This document shows positions 1 to 9,110 of a stretch of DNA of 64,000 bases, piece by piece. The DNA is taken from assembly GCF_004010055.1 (NCBI RefSeq), contig NZ_RQVT01000018.1:248001-312000 (forward strand), written 5' to 3'. The translations under genes were made by a program, and so were the position numbers. Source of the stretch: Psychroflexus aestuariivivens (lineage in GTDB: Bacteria > Bacteroidota > Bacteroidia > Flavobacteriales > Flavobacteriaceae). The notes below the pieces were generated by a model. The model worked only from the letters and a program-made list of their open reading frames with translations, had not been told where the DNA came from and searched no databases. How positions within the stretch are numbered: position 1 is the first letter of the stretch; the number at the start of each line of letters is the position of its first letter.

Positions 1-860
1 TTCTGGTTCTCAAGTAAGAGTTTCAATGACCTTGTGTCGTGTACAAGTGTATCAAAAAAGATGTTTTTGTGTCCAACTGATTTTCGAGGGTGTGTTTTGC
101 CTTCAAATAAATCTGGTCTTCCATCGAATCCCTGTATTCTTCTTCCTAAATTAATTTGTGCCAACTGACCGCCATGAGCAAAGCAAACACGCATATTTGG
201 ATATTTATCTGGATAACCGTTCAATGTTAAAAAATGATAAGCATCTGCACATTGCGCCAACATCCATATCAGATGAAATCGCCAAGCTGTGTTTTCTAAT
301 TTAATGAACTTTTCGCCATCATAAGGATGGATTTCTACAGCTAAATTGAATTCGCTTGCCATTTCAAATATTGGCTCATTTTCTTCATCAAAAATACAAC
401 GCCAAGTCCCAATACTGTCCATATAATGCGTTGGTAAGCATAATAATTTCAAGTCGAGTTCTTTCACGCAACGTTCTATTTCCCAAAGCGCACTTCTTAC
501 AAAAGCTGGATGAACAACAAATCCGCAGGAGAATTTTTTAGGATGGTTATGCTGTACTTTCGCATTGAAATCATTTTGAAAACGCAAAGCTTTTTTCATT
601 TCTTCTACGCGCAAACCATTGCCATATAATTGAGATAAATTAAGCACTACAGCATGGTCAATATTATATCGCTCCATCCATTCTAGTTTTTCATTCAAGA
701 AAAAACTAGAATCTGTTACTGGGCGTTTCCAGTTTTTTTGGAGCATAAATTTCTTATCCTCATCAATCCAAAAAATTTCCTTTTCCCTCATGAAATCAGG
801 AATTTCCTCAGGGTATGGCAATAAATGAGAATGTCCGTTAATTCTGAGTTTTCTCTTCAT
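1..860 (-). CDS. 2-amino-3-carboxymuconate-6-semialdehyde decarboxylase (ACMSD)-like amidohydrolase, 3' end outside window
   Basis: Reading the minus strand from an ATG at 860, the frame stays open to the window edge, giving the first ~286 residues; the C-terminus lies beyond position 1. A metal-binding H-x-H sits at residues 10-12 (NGHSHLLP), as in the ACMSD branch of the amidohydrolase superfamily, and a later CFAHGG motif carries a further His. ACMSD removes the carboxyl group of 2-amino-3-carboxymuconate semialdehyde, steering kynurenine carbon away from quinolinate and towards 2-aminomuconate semialdehyde. It is the last visible gene of a minus-strand run with kynureninase, KMO, aminomuconate deaminase and a semialdehyde dehydrogenase, which strongly supports this role over other decarboxylases of the superfamily. 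Confidence 0.85.
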   Translation of the reverse strand, partial: MKRKLRINGHSHLLPYPEEIPDFMREKEIFWIDEDKKFMLQKNWKRPVTDSSFFLNEKLEWMERYNIDHAVVLNLSQLYGNGLRVEEMKKALRFQNDFNAKVQHNHPKKFSCGFVVHPAFVRSALWEIERCVKELDLKLLCLPTHYMDSIGTWRCIFDEENEPIFEMASEFNLAVEIHPYDGEKFIKLENTAWRFHLIWMLAQCADAYHFLTLNGYPDKYPNMRVCFAHGGQLAQINLGRRIQGFDGRPDLFEGKTHPRKSVGHKNIFFDTLVHDTRSLKLLLENQ

Positions 861-910
861 AATTTTAGAATTTTGGAATCTTTTGTTGAGATTTTTTTAG
901 TTTGAAATCA

Positions 911-1696
911 CTATAAACTTTTGGTACGTCCACCATCGATAGGCAAACTTACACCGTTGATATAGCTAGCAGCTTCACCAGCCAAAAATGCAATAGCATT
1001 GGCTAATTCTTCTGGTTGACCGAAACGTTTTGCGGGCACGCTGTTTTTCATAGCTTCAGCTACTTCACTTTCAGACTTATTTTGTTTTTTTGATTTGTTG
1101 GCAATAATTTGATCTAAACGACCAGTAGCCGTGAATCCTGGTAAGATATTATTTACTGTAATTCCAAATTCACCTAATTCGTTTGCCATAGTTTTGCTCC
1201 AGCTAGCAACGGCACCGCGGACAGTATTACTTACACCAAGTCCATCAATCGGTTGTTTCACTGAAGTTGAAATTACATTGATGATTCGACCGTATTTGGC
1301 TTTTTTCATTCCAGGAACCAAAGCTTGAACCAAAATTTGATTGCAAATAACATGTTGTGAAAACGCATTAGTAAACTCATTGGTTTCAGCTTCATAAATT
1401 GGTCCACCTTTAGGACCGCCAGTATTGTTCAGTAGAATATGATAATCTTTTTGCTTTGTTGCAGTTTCAACTTTAACTTTTAGATTTTCAGGAGCATTAA
1501 AATCGGCAACAATATAATCATGTGTTTGACCTGCCACTTTAGATAATTTTTTCAGTGTAGATTTTAATTTTTCTTCATCTCTAGCCACCAAAGTTATGTT
1601 AGCACCCAAATCTGCCATCAATAGAGCAGTGGCTTGTCCGATTCCTGCAGTACTGCCACAAATCAAGGCGTTTTTATTTTTTAAATTGATATTCAT
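911..1696 (-). CDS. SDR-family oxidoreductase lacking the Tyr-x3-Lys pair, in kynurenine operon
   Basis: 261-residue short-chain dehydrogenase/reductase fold. The nucleotide-binding GSTAGIG is at residues 14-20, an NNTGG motif near 90-94, and a Ser in VISTS near 143-145. Where classical SDRs have Tyr-x3-Lys, this protein has SNTVR (residues 156-160), so Tyr is replaced by Ser and Lys by Arg. The C-terminal FLAGEAASYINGVSLPIDGG is normal for the family. It lies 12 bases after the semialdehyde dehydrogenase and 50 before the ACMSD gene, so it is probably co-transcribed with them. Its reaction is unknown; reduction or hydration of an aminomuconate intermediate is possible, but a non-classical or lost oxidoreductase activity is equally open. 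Confidence 0.85.
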   Translation of the reverse strand: MNINLKNKNALICGSTAGIGQATALLMADLGANITLVARDEEKLKSTLKKLSKVAGQTHDYIVADFNAPENLKVKVETATKQKDYHILLNNTGGPKGGPIYEAETNEFTNAFSQHVICNQILVQALVPGMKKAKYGRIINVISTSVKQPIDGLGVSNTVRGAVASWSKTMANELGEFGITVNNILPGFTATGRLDQIIANKSKKQNKSESEVAEAMKNSVPAKRFGQPEELANAIAFLAGEAASYINGVSLPIDGGRTKSL

Positions 1697-1708
1697 AAAT
1701 TAAAATTT

Positions 1709-3154
1709 TTATTCGTAAGTAATACAAATGTTTTTAGGTTCCGTAAAAAATCGCAAAGCTTCTAAACCGCCTTCTCGACCAACGCCACTTTGTTTGGTGC
1801 CGCCAAAAGGGGTTCGCAAATCTCGATTCAGCCAAGTATTGACCCAAACAATACCACATTCAAGTTTTTTGGACATTCGCATCACGCGATTCATATCGGA
1901 AGTCCATAATGTAGAAGACAAACCGTATTTGGTGTCATTTGCCATGTTCAATGCTTCTGTTTCTGTTTCAAATGGCATGATGCTGACGATTGGTCCGAAA
2001 ATTTCTTCTTGATTGATTCTACAATCATTGCTTTTGACTTCTATAATTGTAGGCTGAAAATAGTAACCTTCACTGAAGTTTTCTACATCAACTCGTTTTC
2101 CGCCAAATAAAATATTTTGATTTTCAGTTTTGGCAATTTCAACATAAGATTCTACTTTTTCTAAATGTGATTTTGAAACCAAAGCACCAATTTTTGTTTC
2201 TGAATTCATCGGATGTCCTATTTTCAATTGAGAAACTTTTTCAATGAAATCTTTTTTGAATTGTTCATAAATTGAAGCTTCTACAAAAATTCGACTGCCA
2301 CAAAGACAAATCTGACCTTGATTGGCAAATGAAGATTTTACAGTGGTTTCTAACATTTTATCATAATTGCAATCTGCAAAAATCAAATTTGGATTTTTGC
2401 CACCGAGTTCCAAGGATAATTTTTTGAACATCGGTGCAGCAATTTTGGCAATATGTTCACCGGTTTTGGTGCCACCTGTAAAGGTGATTGCTTTAATTTT
2501 TGGATGTTTGGTGATGGCTTCTCCTGCGGTTTGACCTAATCCATTTACGATATTTAAGACGCCTTTTGGTAAACCAGCTTCAGTGCAAATTTCACCCAAT
2601 AAGTATGCGGTATACGGTGTGATTTCGCTGGGTTTTGCAACGACGGTGTTTCCAGCGGCTATTGCAGGAGCAATCTTCCAAGTGAATAAATATAAAGGCA
2701 AATTCCAAGGTGAAATACAGCCTACAACGCCAATTGGCTGGCGCAATGTGAAATTCATACTTTGTAAACCGATACTTTCGTGGGCTTCACTACTGAATTG
2801 TGTAATTGCTTTTGCGAAAAAACTAAAATTTGAGGCTGCTCTGGGAATGTCAACAGATTTTGCTAAACTCAATGGTTTCCCATTGTCCAAACTTTCAGCT
2901 TCAGCCAACTGGTCTAGATTGGCTTCAATAATATCCGCAATTTTTTGAAGAATTCTACTCCGTTCATCCAAACTAGTCTCCGACCATGATGGAAATGCAT
3001 CGGCTGCTGCTTTGTATGCTTTTTCTATATCTTCAGCTCCAGAGTTGGCAATTTTACTGTAAATTTTTCCTTCAGCCGGATTGTAATTATCCAACCATTT
3101 GTCATCTATTGGTTTGCAATATTCACCGTTGATATAATTTAAAATCAATTGCAT
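1709..3154 (-). CDS. 2-aminomuconate / 2-hydroxymuconate semialdehyde dehydrogenase (ALDH superfamily)
   Basis: 481-residue NAD-dependent aldehyde dehydrogenase. Visible motifs are the nucleotide-site FTGGTKTG, the general-base Glu in LELGG (about residue 249), and the nucleophilic Cys in NQGQICLCGSR (about residue 283). The GQxCLC form of the active site is typical of the hydroxymuconic/aminomuconic semialdehyde dehydrogenase subgroup. With ACMSD, KMO and kynureninase alongside, the substrate is most likely 2-aminomuconate 6-semialdehyde, oxidised to 2-aminomuconate. I start it at the ATG at 3154 (MQLILNYINGEY), since family members begin just before the NYINGE segment; an in-frame start at 3178 would add eight residues. 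Confidence 0.88.
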   Translation of the reverse strand: MQLILNYINGEYCKPIDDKWLDNYNPAEGKIYSKIANSGAEDIEKAYKAAADAFPSWSETSLDERSRILQKIADIIEANLDQLAEAESLDNGKPLSLAKSVDIPRAASNFSFFAKAITQFSSEAHESIGLQSMNFTLRQPIGVVGCISPWNLPLYLFTWKIAPAIAAGNTVVAKPSEITPYTAYLLGEICTEAGLPKGVLNIVNGLGQTAGEAITKHPKIKAITFTGGTKTGEHIAKIAAPMFKKLSLELGGKNPNLIFADCNYDKMLETTVKSSFANQGQICLCGSRIFVEASIYEQFKKDFIEKVSQLKIGHPMNSETKIGALVSKSHLEKVESYVEIAKTENQNILFGGKRVDVENFSEGYYFQPTIIEVKSNDCRINQEEIFGPIVSIMPFETETEALNMANDTKYGLSSTLWTSDMNRVMRMSKKLECGIVWVNTWLNRDLRTPFGGTKQSGVGREGGLEALRFFTEPKNICITYE

Positions 3155-3259
3155 AAAATTCAGTTTGAATGATTGCAATTTAATGATAAAATTGATTGAT
3201 TACCGTCCACTTTTTAAAAAATAATTAGCAATTGTCAAGATCAATTGAGGATTAGATAA

Positions 3260-3673
3260 TTATATTTTTTTGTAAGCTACAACTTTAATTTCTATCAATA
3301 AATGTGGGTGTGGCAATTGGTGTACTGCAACCGTTGTTCGTGTTGGACCGTTTTCTGGTTTGAAATATTTTGCATAAGTTTCATTGTAACCTTTGAAGTC
3401 GTTCATATTGACTAAAAAAGTGGTTACATCTACGACATTTTCTAAACTTGCATTTTCTTCTTTTAGAATACTGTCGATATTTTCTAAAACTGCTGCTGTT
3501 TGCTTACGAATGTCCAAATTGGTCGTTCCCATTTCATCTACTTCAACACCATCAAAAGTATTATCGGAACGTCGTGAACTCGTTCCTGACACGTAGATGA
3601 AGTCTCCAACGCGTTTCACATGTGGATAAGCGCCGCGAGGTTTTGCTTTGCCTTCTACTAATTTGCTTGACAT
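3260..3673 (-). CDS. RidA/YjgF-family 2-aminomuconate deaminase
   Basis: 137-residue protein of the RidA (YjgF/YER057c) superfamily. It has the [13 protein letters not shown] segment near the N-terminus, the substrate-carboxylate Arg within GPTRTTVAV, and the [13 protein letters not shown] end. These specific segments resemble the 2-aminomuconate deaminases of bacterial nitrobenzoate and tryptophan meta-type pathways more than generic RidA imine deaminases. It would release ammonia from 2-aminomuconate to give 4-oxalocrotonate. Its place between kmo and the semialdehyde dehydrogenase supports that role. A general RidA housekeeping function is the alternative. Confidence 0.87.
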   Translation of the reverse strand: MSSKLVEGKAKPRGAYPHVKRVGDFIYVSGTSSRRSDNTFDGVEVDEMGTTNLDIRKQTAAVLENIDSILKEENASLENVVDVTTFLVNMNDFKGYNETYAKYFKPENGPTRTTVAVHQLPHPHLLIEIKVVAYKKI

Positions 3674-3725
3674 ATATTTTACTTTTTAAATTATTTCAAT
3701 ATTGATTTTTAAAAATGAATTACTT

Positions 3726-5117
3726 TCAATGTTCTAAAATAACATCGCCTTCCAAAATTTGTTGGGTTACATTTCGAATGAGCTCCAACTGTTCTTTAAG
3801 AGATTGTTTATCGTGCAATTTGTTGTTTTTAAGCAATCCCAAAATAGCTTTATCTTGTCCGCGACCTCTATCCATGGCTGTTTTATATGAAATTTGCTCT
3901 TCAAAAGTAACCAGGCTATATTTGGAAGAATATTGTTTTGGAAATTCCTTTTCTAAAGCCAATTCTATTTTTCTTTTTTGTAGAAATATATCTTGCGCAG
4001 TATGCGATTTCATTTCATGGAAATTATCCAAAGCTAAATCCGCAATCGCGTCTGCATCGGGTTTTCTTGTTTCACTAAATACTTTGAAACTCTTAGAAAC
4101 ATCAAAATTATTTTCGACTAAAATTTTATCAAATTCGAAAACATCTTCAAAAGAAGCGTTCATGCCTTGTCCGTAAAACGGAACGATGGCATGTGCGGCA
4201 TCGCCCATAATCAATGCGTTTTTAAAAGTCCAGGGTGAACATTTCACCGTGCCTAATGGCGCAGTAGGATTTTCAAAAAATTCAGTTTTCAATTCTGGCA
4301 TAAGTTTATAGGCATCTGGATAGATACTTTTAAAATATTCCTCTACAATTTCAGGATTGTTCAAATTATTGAAATTGTATTTACCGCCTTCGTAAGCTAA
4401 AAATAAGGTAACTGTAAAACTTTTATCCAAATTTGGTAAAGCGATGAGCATATTTTCACCTCTTGGCCAAATGTGCAGCGCTCCTTTTTCAGTCGCATAT
4501 TCTCCAGATTCTGAAGGGGGGAAACTCAACTCTTTATAGCCATGTGTTAGAAAATTTTGCGAATGACTGAAGAGAAAATTCTTTTGATTTTGCATTTCTT
4601 TTCTCACGACAGAACCTGCCCCATCTGTACCAAAAATATAATCAGCATTGAAACTTCTTTGTGCTTGGTTTTCAGAATCTTCAAACGTGGCTGAGGTTTT
4701 TTCCAAATTTACATCTGTACAAGATTGATTGAAGTGAATTTCAACATTATCATGTTTTTCAACAGCATCTAGAAGCAAAGCATTCAGACCACTTCTTGAA
4801 ATGGAATTGATATATTCGCCTTCACGGCCACTGTATTTAGACAATTGCATTTCGCCTTGTTGATCGTGCAACATTCTGCCATACATCGGAATGCAGAGTC
4901 CTTGAACGGATTTTTCTAAACCGACTAGCTTGATGCCTTTCATCCCGCGGTCAGAAAATGCTAAATTTATGGAACGTCCTGCAGAAATATCAGCTTTTCT
5001 TAGGTCTGCACGTTTTTCAATTAAAGTAATTTTATAATCGTGTTGGGCTAAACGCAAAGCCAAAAGTGAACCACAAAGTCCTGCGCCAATAATAAGTATG
5101 TGTTCTCTAGATTTCAT
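3726..5117 (-). CDS. kmo: Kynurenine 3-monooxygenase
   Basis: 463-residue FAD-dependent aromatic hydroxylase. The Rossmann motif GAGLCG is at residues 11-16, followed by the Glu-Lys-Arg end of beta-2. The second FAD motif GDAAHAIVPFYGQGMN is at residues 305-320, with the extended PFYGQGMN form characteristic of KMO. The C-terminal part is hydrophilic here. The enzyme would convert kynurenine to 3-hydroxykynurenine using NADPH and O2. Its start codon overlaps the end of the kynureninase gene by 11 bases, so the two are translationally coupled in one operon. Confidence 0.93.
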   Translation of the reverse strand: MKSREHILIIGAGLCGSLLALRLAQHDYKITLIEKRADLRKADISAGRSINLAFSDRGMKGIKLVGLEKSVQGLCIPMYGRMLHDQQGEMQLSKYSGREGEYINSISRSGLNALLLDAVEKHDNVEIHFNQSCTDVNLEKTSATFEDSENQAQRSFNADYIFGTDGAGSVVRKEMQNQKNFLFSHSQNFLTHGYKELSFPPSESGEYATEKGALHIWPRGENMLIALPNLDKSFTVTLFLAYEGGKYNFNNLNNPEIVEEYFKSIYPDAYKLMPELKTEFFENPTAPLGTVKCSPWTFKNALIMGDAAHAIVPFYGQGMNASFEDVFEFDKILVENNFDVSKSFKVFSETRKPDADAIADLALDNFHEMKSHTAQDIFLQKRKIELALEKEFPKQYSSKYSLVTFEEQISYKTAMDRGRGQDKAILGLLKNNKLHDKQSLKEQLELIRNVTQQILEGDVILEH

Positions 5118-6378
5118 TCAATACTTTTTTTAAGATTTGGACAAATACGTAAACATCTGTATAAGAATTATATAATGGAGCAGGAGCTACTCTGATGACA
5201 TCTGGCTCTCGCCAATCTGAAACCACGCCAGCTTCAGTTATTTTATCGAATAAAGTTTTGTCAGCATTTTTTACTTGAATGGAAAGTTGACACCCACGTT
5301 CTTCAGGATTTCTTGGTGTAATAATATGAATATCTTCATTGTCTAATTCATCGATTAGGAATTCTAAAAAGCCTGTTATTTTTTCAGATTTTTCTCTAAT
5401 TTTTTCAAAACCAGCGGCATCAAAGACATCTAATGAAGCACGAATCGCAGCCATCGACAGAATCGGCGGATTGCTGAGTTGCCAACCTTCGGCGCCAGGA
5501 ATAGGGGAGAAGTCCTTTCGCATATTGAATCTAGTAGATTTGTCGTGTCCCCACCAACCTACAAAACGCTTCAAATCTGGATTGTTGGCGTGTCGCTCAT
5601 GAACGAAACATCCACCGAGACTTCCTGGTCCAGAATTTAAATATTTATATGTACACCATACGGCAAAATCTGCACCGACTTCATGAAGATTCGGTTGGAT
5701 ATTTCCTGCACCGTGAGCCAAATCGAATCCAACAGTGATATTTTTGTCGTGAGCGAGTTTGGTTATTTTTTTTAAATCGAAAGATTGCCCTGAATAATAA
5801 TTAGTAGAACCAATCATTACTAACGCAATTTCGTCGCCATGATCTTGAATGATTTTTTCATAATCTTCCATTCGACAGGTATTTTCGCCTGGTCTGGGCT
5901 TCCATAAAATCATACCGTCTGTTGGATCGATGTCGTGGAATTTTAACTGAGATTCCACAGCATATTTGTCGGAAGGAAATGCATCGCTTTCAATAAGGAT
6001 TTTATACCGTTTTTTTGTTGGTCTGAAAAACGAAACCATCATCAAATGCAAGTTGGTCGTCAAGGTATTCATCACAACCACCTCTTTAGGCTTAGCACCA
6101 ACAATTTTCGCCATTTTTTCAGTCAGAAATTCGTGATAGGGCATCCAAGCGTGTTCGGCTTCTGTATGACCGTCTACGCCATATTTTGCCCAGTCATCTA
6201 ATTCTTGTTGAATGTATTTTTGCGTGTTTGTCGGTTGCAATCCCAATGAATTTCCACAGAGGTAGATTTTTTCTTCTCCGTCAGTGTGTTTGGGAATATG
6301 AAATTGATTTCTAAATGTTTTAAGTGGATCGGTTCGATCCAAAGCTTTTGCAAATTCTATACTATTTTGGTAAATCAT
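5107..6378 (-). CDS. kynU: Kynureninase
   Basis: 423-residue PLP enzyme of aminotransferase class V. The start YLCGNSLGLQP is the kynureninase signature, and the Schiff-base Lys is K245 in WCTYKYLNSGPGS. AHGAGNIQPNLHEVGADFAVW just before it carries the Asp that contacts the pyridine ring region. It hydrolyses 3-hydroxykynurenine (or kynurenine) to 3-hydroxyanthranilate and alanine. It is the first gene of the minus-strand catabolic run, five bases downstream of a lipoprotein gene, and its end overlaps kmo. Confidence 0.95.
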   Translation of the reverse strand: MIYQNSIEFAKALDRTDPLKTFRNQFHIPKHTDGEEKIYLCGNSLGLQPTNTQKYIQQELDDWAKYGVDGHTEAEHAWMPYHEFLTEKMAKIVGAKPKEVVVMNTLTTNLHLMMVSFFRPTKKRYKILIESDAFPSDKYAVESQLKFHDIDPTDGMILWKPRPGENTCRMEDYEKIIQDHGDEIALVMIGSTNYYSGQSFDLKKITKLAHDKNITVGFDLAHGAGNIQPNLHEVGADFAVWCTYKYLNSGPGSLGGCFVHERHANNPDLKRFVGWWGHDKSTRFNMRKDFSPIPGAEGWQLSNPPILSMAAIRASLDVFDAAGFEKIREKSEKITGFLEFLIDELDNEDIHIITPRNPEERGCQLSIQVKNADKTLFDKITEAGVVSDWREPDVIRVAPAPLYNSYTDVYVFVQILKKVLNEI

Positions 6379-6382
6379 GCTA

Positions 6383-7081
6383 TTATTTTGCGCTTATATC
6401 TGTAAAATAAAGTTTGAAAGTTTTGTCTGGATTTTGGTGAGTTTTAGCAATTTTTAAACCTTTGAAAGTTTCGTAATCTTCCCAGGTTGTACTCATTGCC
6501 GGCTCTTGTTTTCCACTAGGAATATAAGACCACTCACGAATTATATTTTGGTCATCAATGTAAATTTTATAGGTGTCGCCTGGCGTATAACCGGCTTCAT
6601 TTTTATAATTGATGCTGACTTCTGTAAGTTTTTTTTCTGAAATCGGGGCTTCAACTTCATTTTTGATTTCGGTATCGAAATTATCGTCCCAAACTAGCTG
6701 AAATGGAAAAAGCAACCAATATTTATCGTTGATAAATGCTTGGTCTGTGCGTTGTAAAGTGCTGTCAACTTTATTCAAATTGTAGGTTAGAGTTGTGTCT
6801 GCTGTGGTCATGCTGACTTTTTCAATTTTGGGTTGCCATTCCCAACCTCTTGTAAAGACATTGCCGCCTCGATCTACATTGAAACTATATTTGAGTTCGT
6901 CAATGTCAGACCAATTTTCAAAACCGTGAGCTTTAGCGATTTTCATTAAAATTTCTGGACGATCGTTTTTTACTTCAGTTGAATTCATTTCAGATTTTGA
7001 ATCTGAATTTTCGCTTTTGTTTTCTGCTTTTTTACAGCTGAAAATCAAGCTTAATATTAAAATAAAGTACAGTTGTTTCAT
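6383..7081 (-). CDS. Exported lipoprotein, DUF6503-like, function unknown
   Basis: I start at the ATG at 7081, giving a 232-residue protein whose first residues form a lipoprotein signal peptide ending in the lipobox LIFSC; an upstream ATG at 7120 would bury the signal. After the Cys comes a Lys/Ser/Glu/Asn-rich linker and then a globular beta-rich domain containing AHGFENWSDIDELKYSF and a repeated pattern of Trp and aromatic residues. This resembles DUF6503 proteins common in Flavobacteriia. It lies only four bases from kynureninase on the same strand, but a role in kynurenine use is not shown. Confidence 0.75.
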   Translation of the reverse strand: MKQLYFILILSLIFSCKKAENKSENSDSKSEMNSTEVKNDRPEILMKIAKAHGFENWSDIDELKYSFNVDRGGNVFTRGWEWQPKIEKVSMTTADTTLTYNLNKVDSTLQRTDQAFINDKYWLLFPFQLVWDDNFDTEIKNEVEAPISEKKLTEVSINYKNEAGYTPGDTYKIYIDDQNIIREWSYIPSGKQEPAMSTTWEDYETFKGLKIAKTHQNPDKTFKLYFTDISAK

Positions 7082-7177
7082 AGCTTTCGAAAAGTTTTTC
7101 GTAAAGGTAAATGAAGCCATGATGCTTTACAAACGATTTTCACTTTTAATTGAATTGAAATTTTTTTAACGGCAAAT

Positions 7178-7480
7178 TTATCGCAATACAATTTTCTGAA
7201 TGACTTCACGTCCAAGACTTTCGTTGAGGCGTTCTATGATTTTGGATTTTCCATAACTGAGTTCTTCTCTTAAAGTAGAAGAGTTCAAGTGAACAGTTAG
7301 TGTTTCATTTCTGAAACTCACTTTCTCAGTGTAATTTTTTATGGCGGGACCGAGTTCTGTCATCCAAGCTTTTTCAACATCTACGCGATCTAAACCAAGA
7401 TTCAAACGATGTTTGCTTTTGAAAATTTCCATTAAATCTTTCATGGATTTTTCTTCGTGCTGCCGTTTATTTTTTGCCAT
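7178..7480 (-). CDS. DUF721 / DciA-like protein
   Basis: 100-residue DUF721-family protein, the family that includes DciA, the ancestral loader of the replicative helicase DnaB. The conserved core is the Trp in EKAWMTELGP, then a beta-hairpin region FRNETLTVHLNSSTLREELSYGK and a C-terminal ERLNESLG..I segment. I use the ATG at 7480; a TTG at 7489 is in frame. It overlaps the preceding lipoprotein gene by 14 bases, and that gene overlaps recF, so a replication/repair context is visible. Only the DUF721 domain is present; the longer N-terminal tail of some DciA proteins is missing. Confidence 0.8.
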   Translation of the reverse strand: MAKNKRQHEEKSMKDLMEIFKSKHRLNLGLDRVDVEKAWMTELGPAIKNYTEKVSFRNETLTVHLNSSTLREELSYGKSKIIERLNESLGREVIQKIVLR

Positions 7481-7892
7481 TGTTCTCAATATCTATACGT
7501 TCGTGTCTTTTATAAGTGTAGATGAAATCTTGCTCGTTTTTAACGACAAACTTATTTTCACTAATGCTGATAATAGTCTCCTTCCATTGGTCAAAGCTGT
7601 TACTGTAGTATAAGCGAATACTGTCGTTTTCAACTTTAATTTCAAAATTTTCTAGGTCTTTTGAAGCTGTGTAATTTCCGATAATACTTGGTTGTAATTT
7701 TTTTCTGAAACCAGTGGAATCTTCAATTTTAATGAAATCTATATTTTGATTCATTTCATATTTTTTCGCGCCATAAGGTGTTTCGGCTTTTTTAATTTCC
7801 CAGAAACCGTTCAATTGGTCTATGTTGCCAAGATTATTTTCATTTTGACAGGCGAATAATAAAAAAACTAAAGGTAAAACTAAATATTTCAT
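7467..7892 (-). CDS. Small lipocalin-like lipoprotein between recF and DUF721
   Basis: 141-residue protein with a type II signal peptide ([16 protein letters not shown]; lipobox LFAC). The mature part begins [15 protein letters not shown] and has alternating beta strands, resembling lipocalin-like domains of the Bacteroidota. It overlaps recF by 4 bases (ATGA) and the DUF721 gene by 14 bases. Why an exported lipoprotein is translationally locked between two DNA-replication genes is not evident from its sequence. Confidence 0.7.
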   Translation of the reverse strand: MKYLVLPLVFLLFACQNENNLGNIDQLNGFWEIKKAETPYGAKKYEMNQNIDFIKIEDSTGFRKKLQPSIIGNYTASKDLENFEIKVENDSIRLYYSNSFDQWKETIISISENKFVVKNEQDFIYTYKRHERIDIENNGKK

Positions 7893-8977
7893 GCTTCAAG
7901 ATTAATCATTTTATATTGATTGGCGTTTTGTTTGACGACTTCTTCTGTGCGTTCGGGATGTGTGTCGCTAATGAACATCTGACCTAAATCTGATTTTGAA
8001 ACCATTTGAACTATTTGTTTTACACGATCTTCATCCAGTTTATCAAAAATATCGTCTAAAAGTAAAATAGGTTTCATGCCGTGTTGCGATTTTAAAAAAT
8101 CATATTGTGCGAACTTTAGCGCAACTAAATATGATTTTTGTTGACCTTGAGATCCGAATTTTTTAACCGAATGCTTTTTAATTTTAAAAATTAAATCATC
8201 TTTATGAGTTCCAAAATTAGAATATTGGCGTTGTAAATCTGTTTTTAAACCAGATTTCAAAATCTCGCTAAAACCTGTTTTTTCTTTGAATTGACTTTTA
8301 TAAGTCAAACTGATTTCTTCTCTAGAATGACTAATTTCGCTATATCTGGCTTGAAGAATTGGTAAGAATTTTTCAATAAAGTTTTGGCGTTTTTCAAAAA
8401 TATTTTGACCAATTCCAACAATTTGATCGTCATAAACATCTAAAGAAGTTTGGTCGAAAGTGCGATTCGCAGCAAAATATTTCAGCAAAGCATTTCTTTG
8501 AGAAAGGACTTTGTTATACTTCAGCAACTCGTTAAGGTAAATTTTATCGCCTTGTGAAATTACACCGTCCATAAATTTTCGGCGTGTTTCGCTACCTTCC
8601 AAAATCAAATCACGATCTGTTGGTGATATTATGACCAGTGGAATCGTGCCAATATGATCACTGATTTTGTCGTAAATTTTCCCGTTGCGTTTGATTATTT
8701 TCTTTTGCCCTTTTTTGAACGATGTAATTATTTTTTCATTTTTTTCACCATTAAAAAAGTCGCCTTCAATAACAAAAAAATCAGCATCGTGATTTATATT
8801 TTGACTTGTAACTGGATTAAAATAGCTTTTTCCGAAAGCTAAATGGTAAATAGAATCCAAAATATTCGTCTTACCGATGCCATTTTGACCAACTAAGCAG
8901 TTGATTTTGTCATCAAATTCTAAATTGATGCTATCGAAATTTTTATAATTTATAAGAGATAAATCCTTTATGATCAT
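7889..8977 (-). CDS. recF: DNA replication and repair protein RecF
   Basis: 362-residue SMC-like ATPase. The N-terminus [14 protein letters not shown] is followed by the Walker [10 protein letters not shown] (about residues 30-38). The RecF signature [17 protein letters not shown] lies near residue 272, and the Walker [12 protein letters not shown] near residue 307. It loads RecA at single-strand gaps with RecO and RecR. It heads a minus-strand operon with the overlapping lipoprotein and DUF721 genes and is divergent from the TPR gene at 9111. Confidence 0.95.
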   Translation of the reverse strand: MIIKDLSLINYKNFDSINLEFDDKINCLVGQNGIGKTNILDSIYHLAFGKSYFNPVTSQNINHDADFFVIEGDFFNGEKNEKIITSFKKGQKKIIKRNGKIYDKISDHIGTIPLVIISPTDRDLILEGSETRRKFMDGVISQGDKIYLNELLKYNKVLSQRNALLKYFAANRTFDQTSLDVYDDQIVGIGQNIFEKRQNFIEKFLPILQARYSEISHSREEISLTYKSQFKEKTGFSEILKSGLKTDLQRQYSNFGTHKDDLIFKIKKHSVKKFGSQGQQKSYLVALKFAQYDFLKSQHGMKPILLLDDIFDKLDEDRVKQIVQMVSKSDLGQMFISDTHPERTEEVVKQNANQYKMINLEA

Positions 8978-9081
8978 TGAGTTGATTTAAAGTATTTAAT
9001 TTTTATTTTGGTTTAAAGCACTAAAATTAACATTCTGTAAAAATATCAAATAAATAGTGTATTCTATATGAATAAAAATTA

Positions 9082-9089
9082 TATTTTTG
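9082..9089 (+). promoter_or_regulatory. Bacteroidota -7 promoter element before TPR/ribH operon
   Basis: TATTTTTG matches the Bacteroidota sigma-ABfr -7 consensus TAnnTTTG, 21 bases upstream of the ATG at 9111. No clear TTG is present in the -33 region, so this is a -7-only match. Confidence 0.55.
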
Positions 9090-9110
9090 CCAGTCGAATA
9101 AAATACAACT

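Noticed and set aside
2583-4176. Long plus-strand open frames opposite the dehydrogenase and kmo genes
   Set aside because: They run antisense to well-supported genes, have no recognisable domains and no promoter; they are frame shadows.
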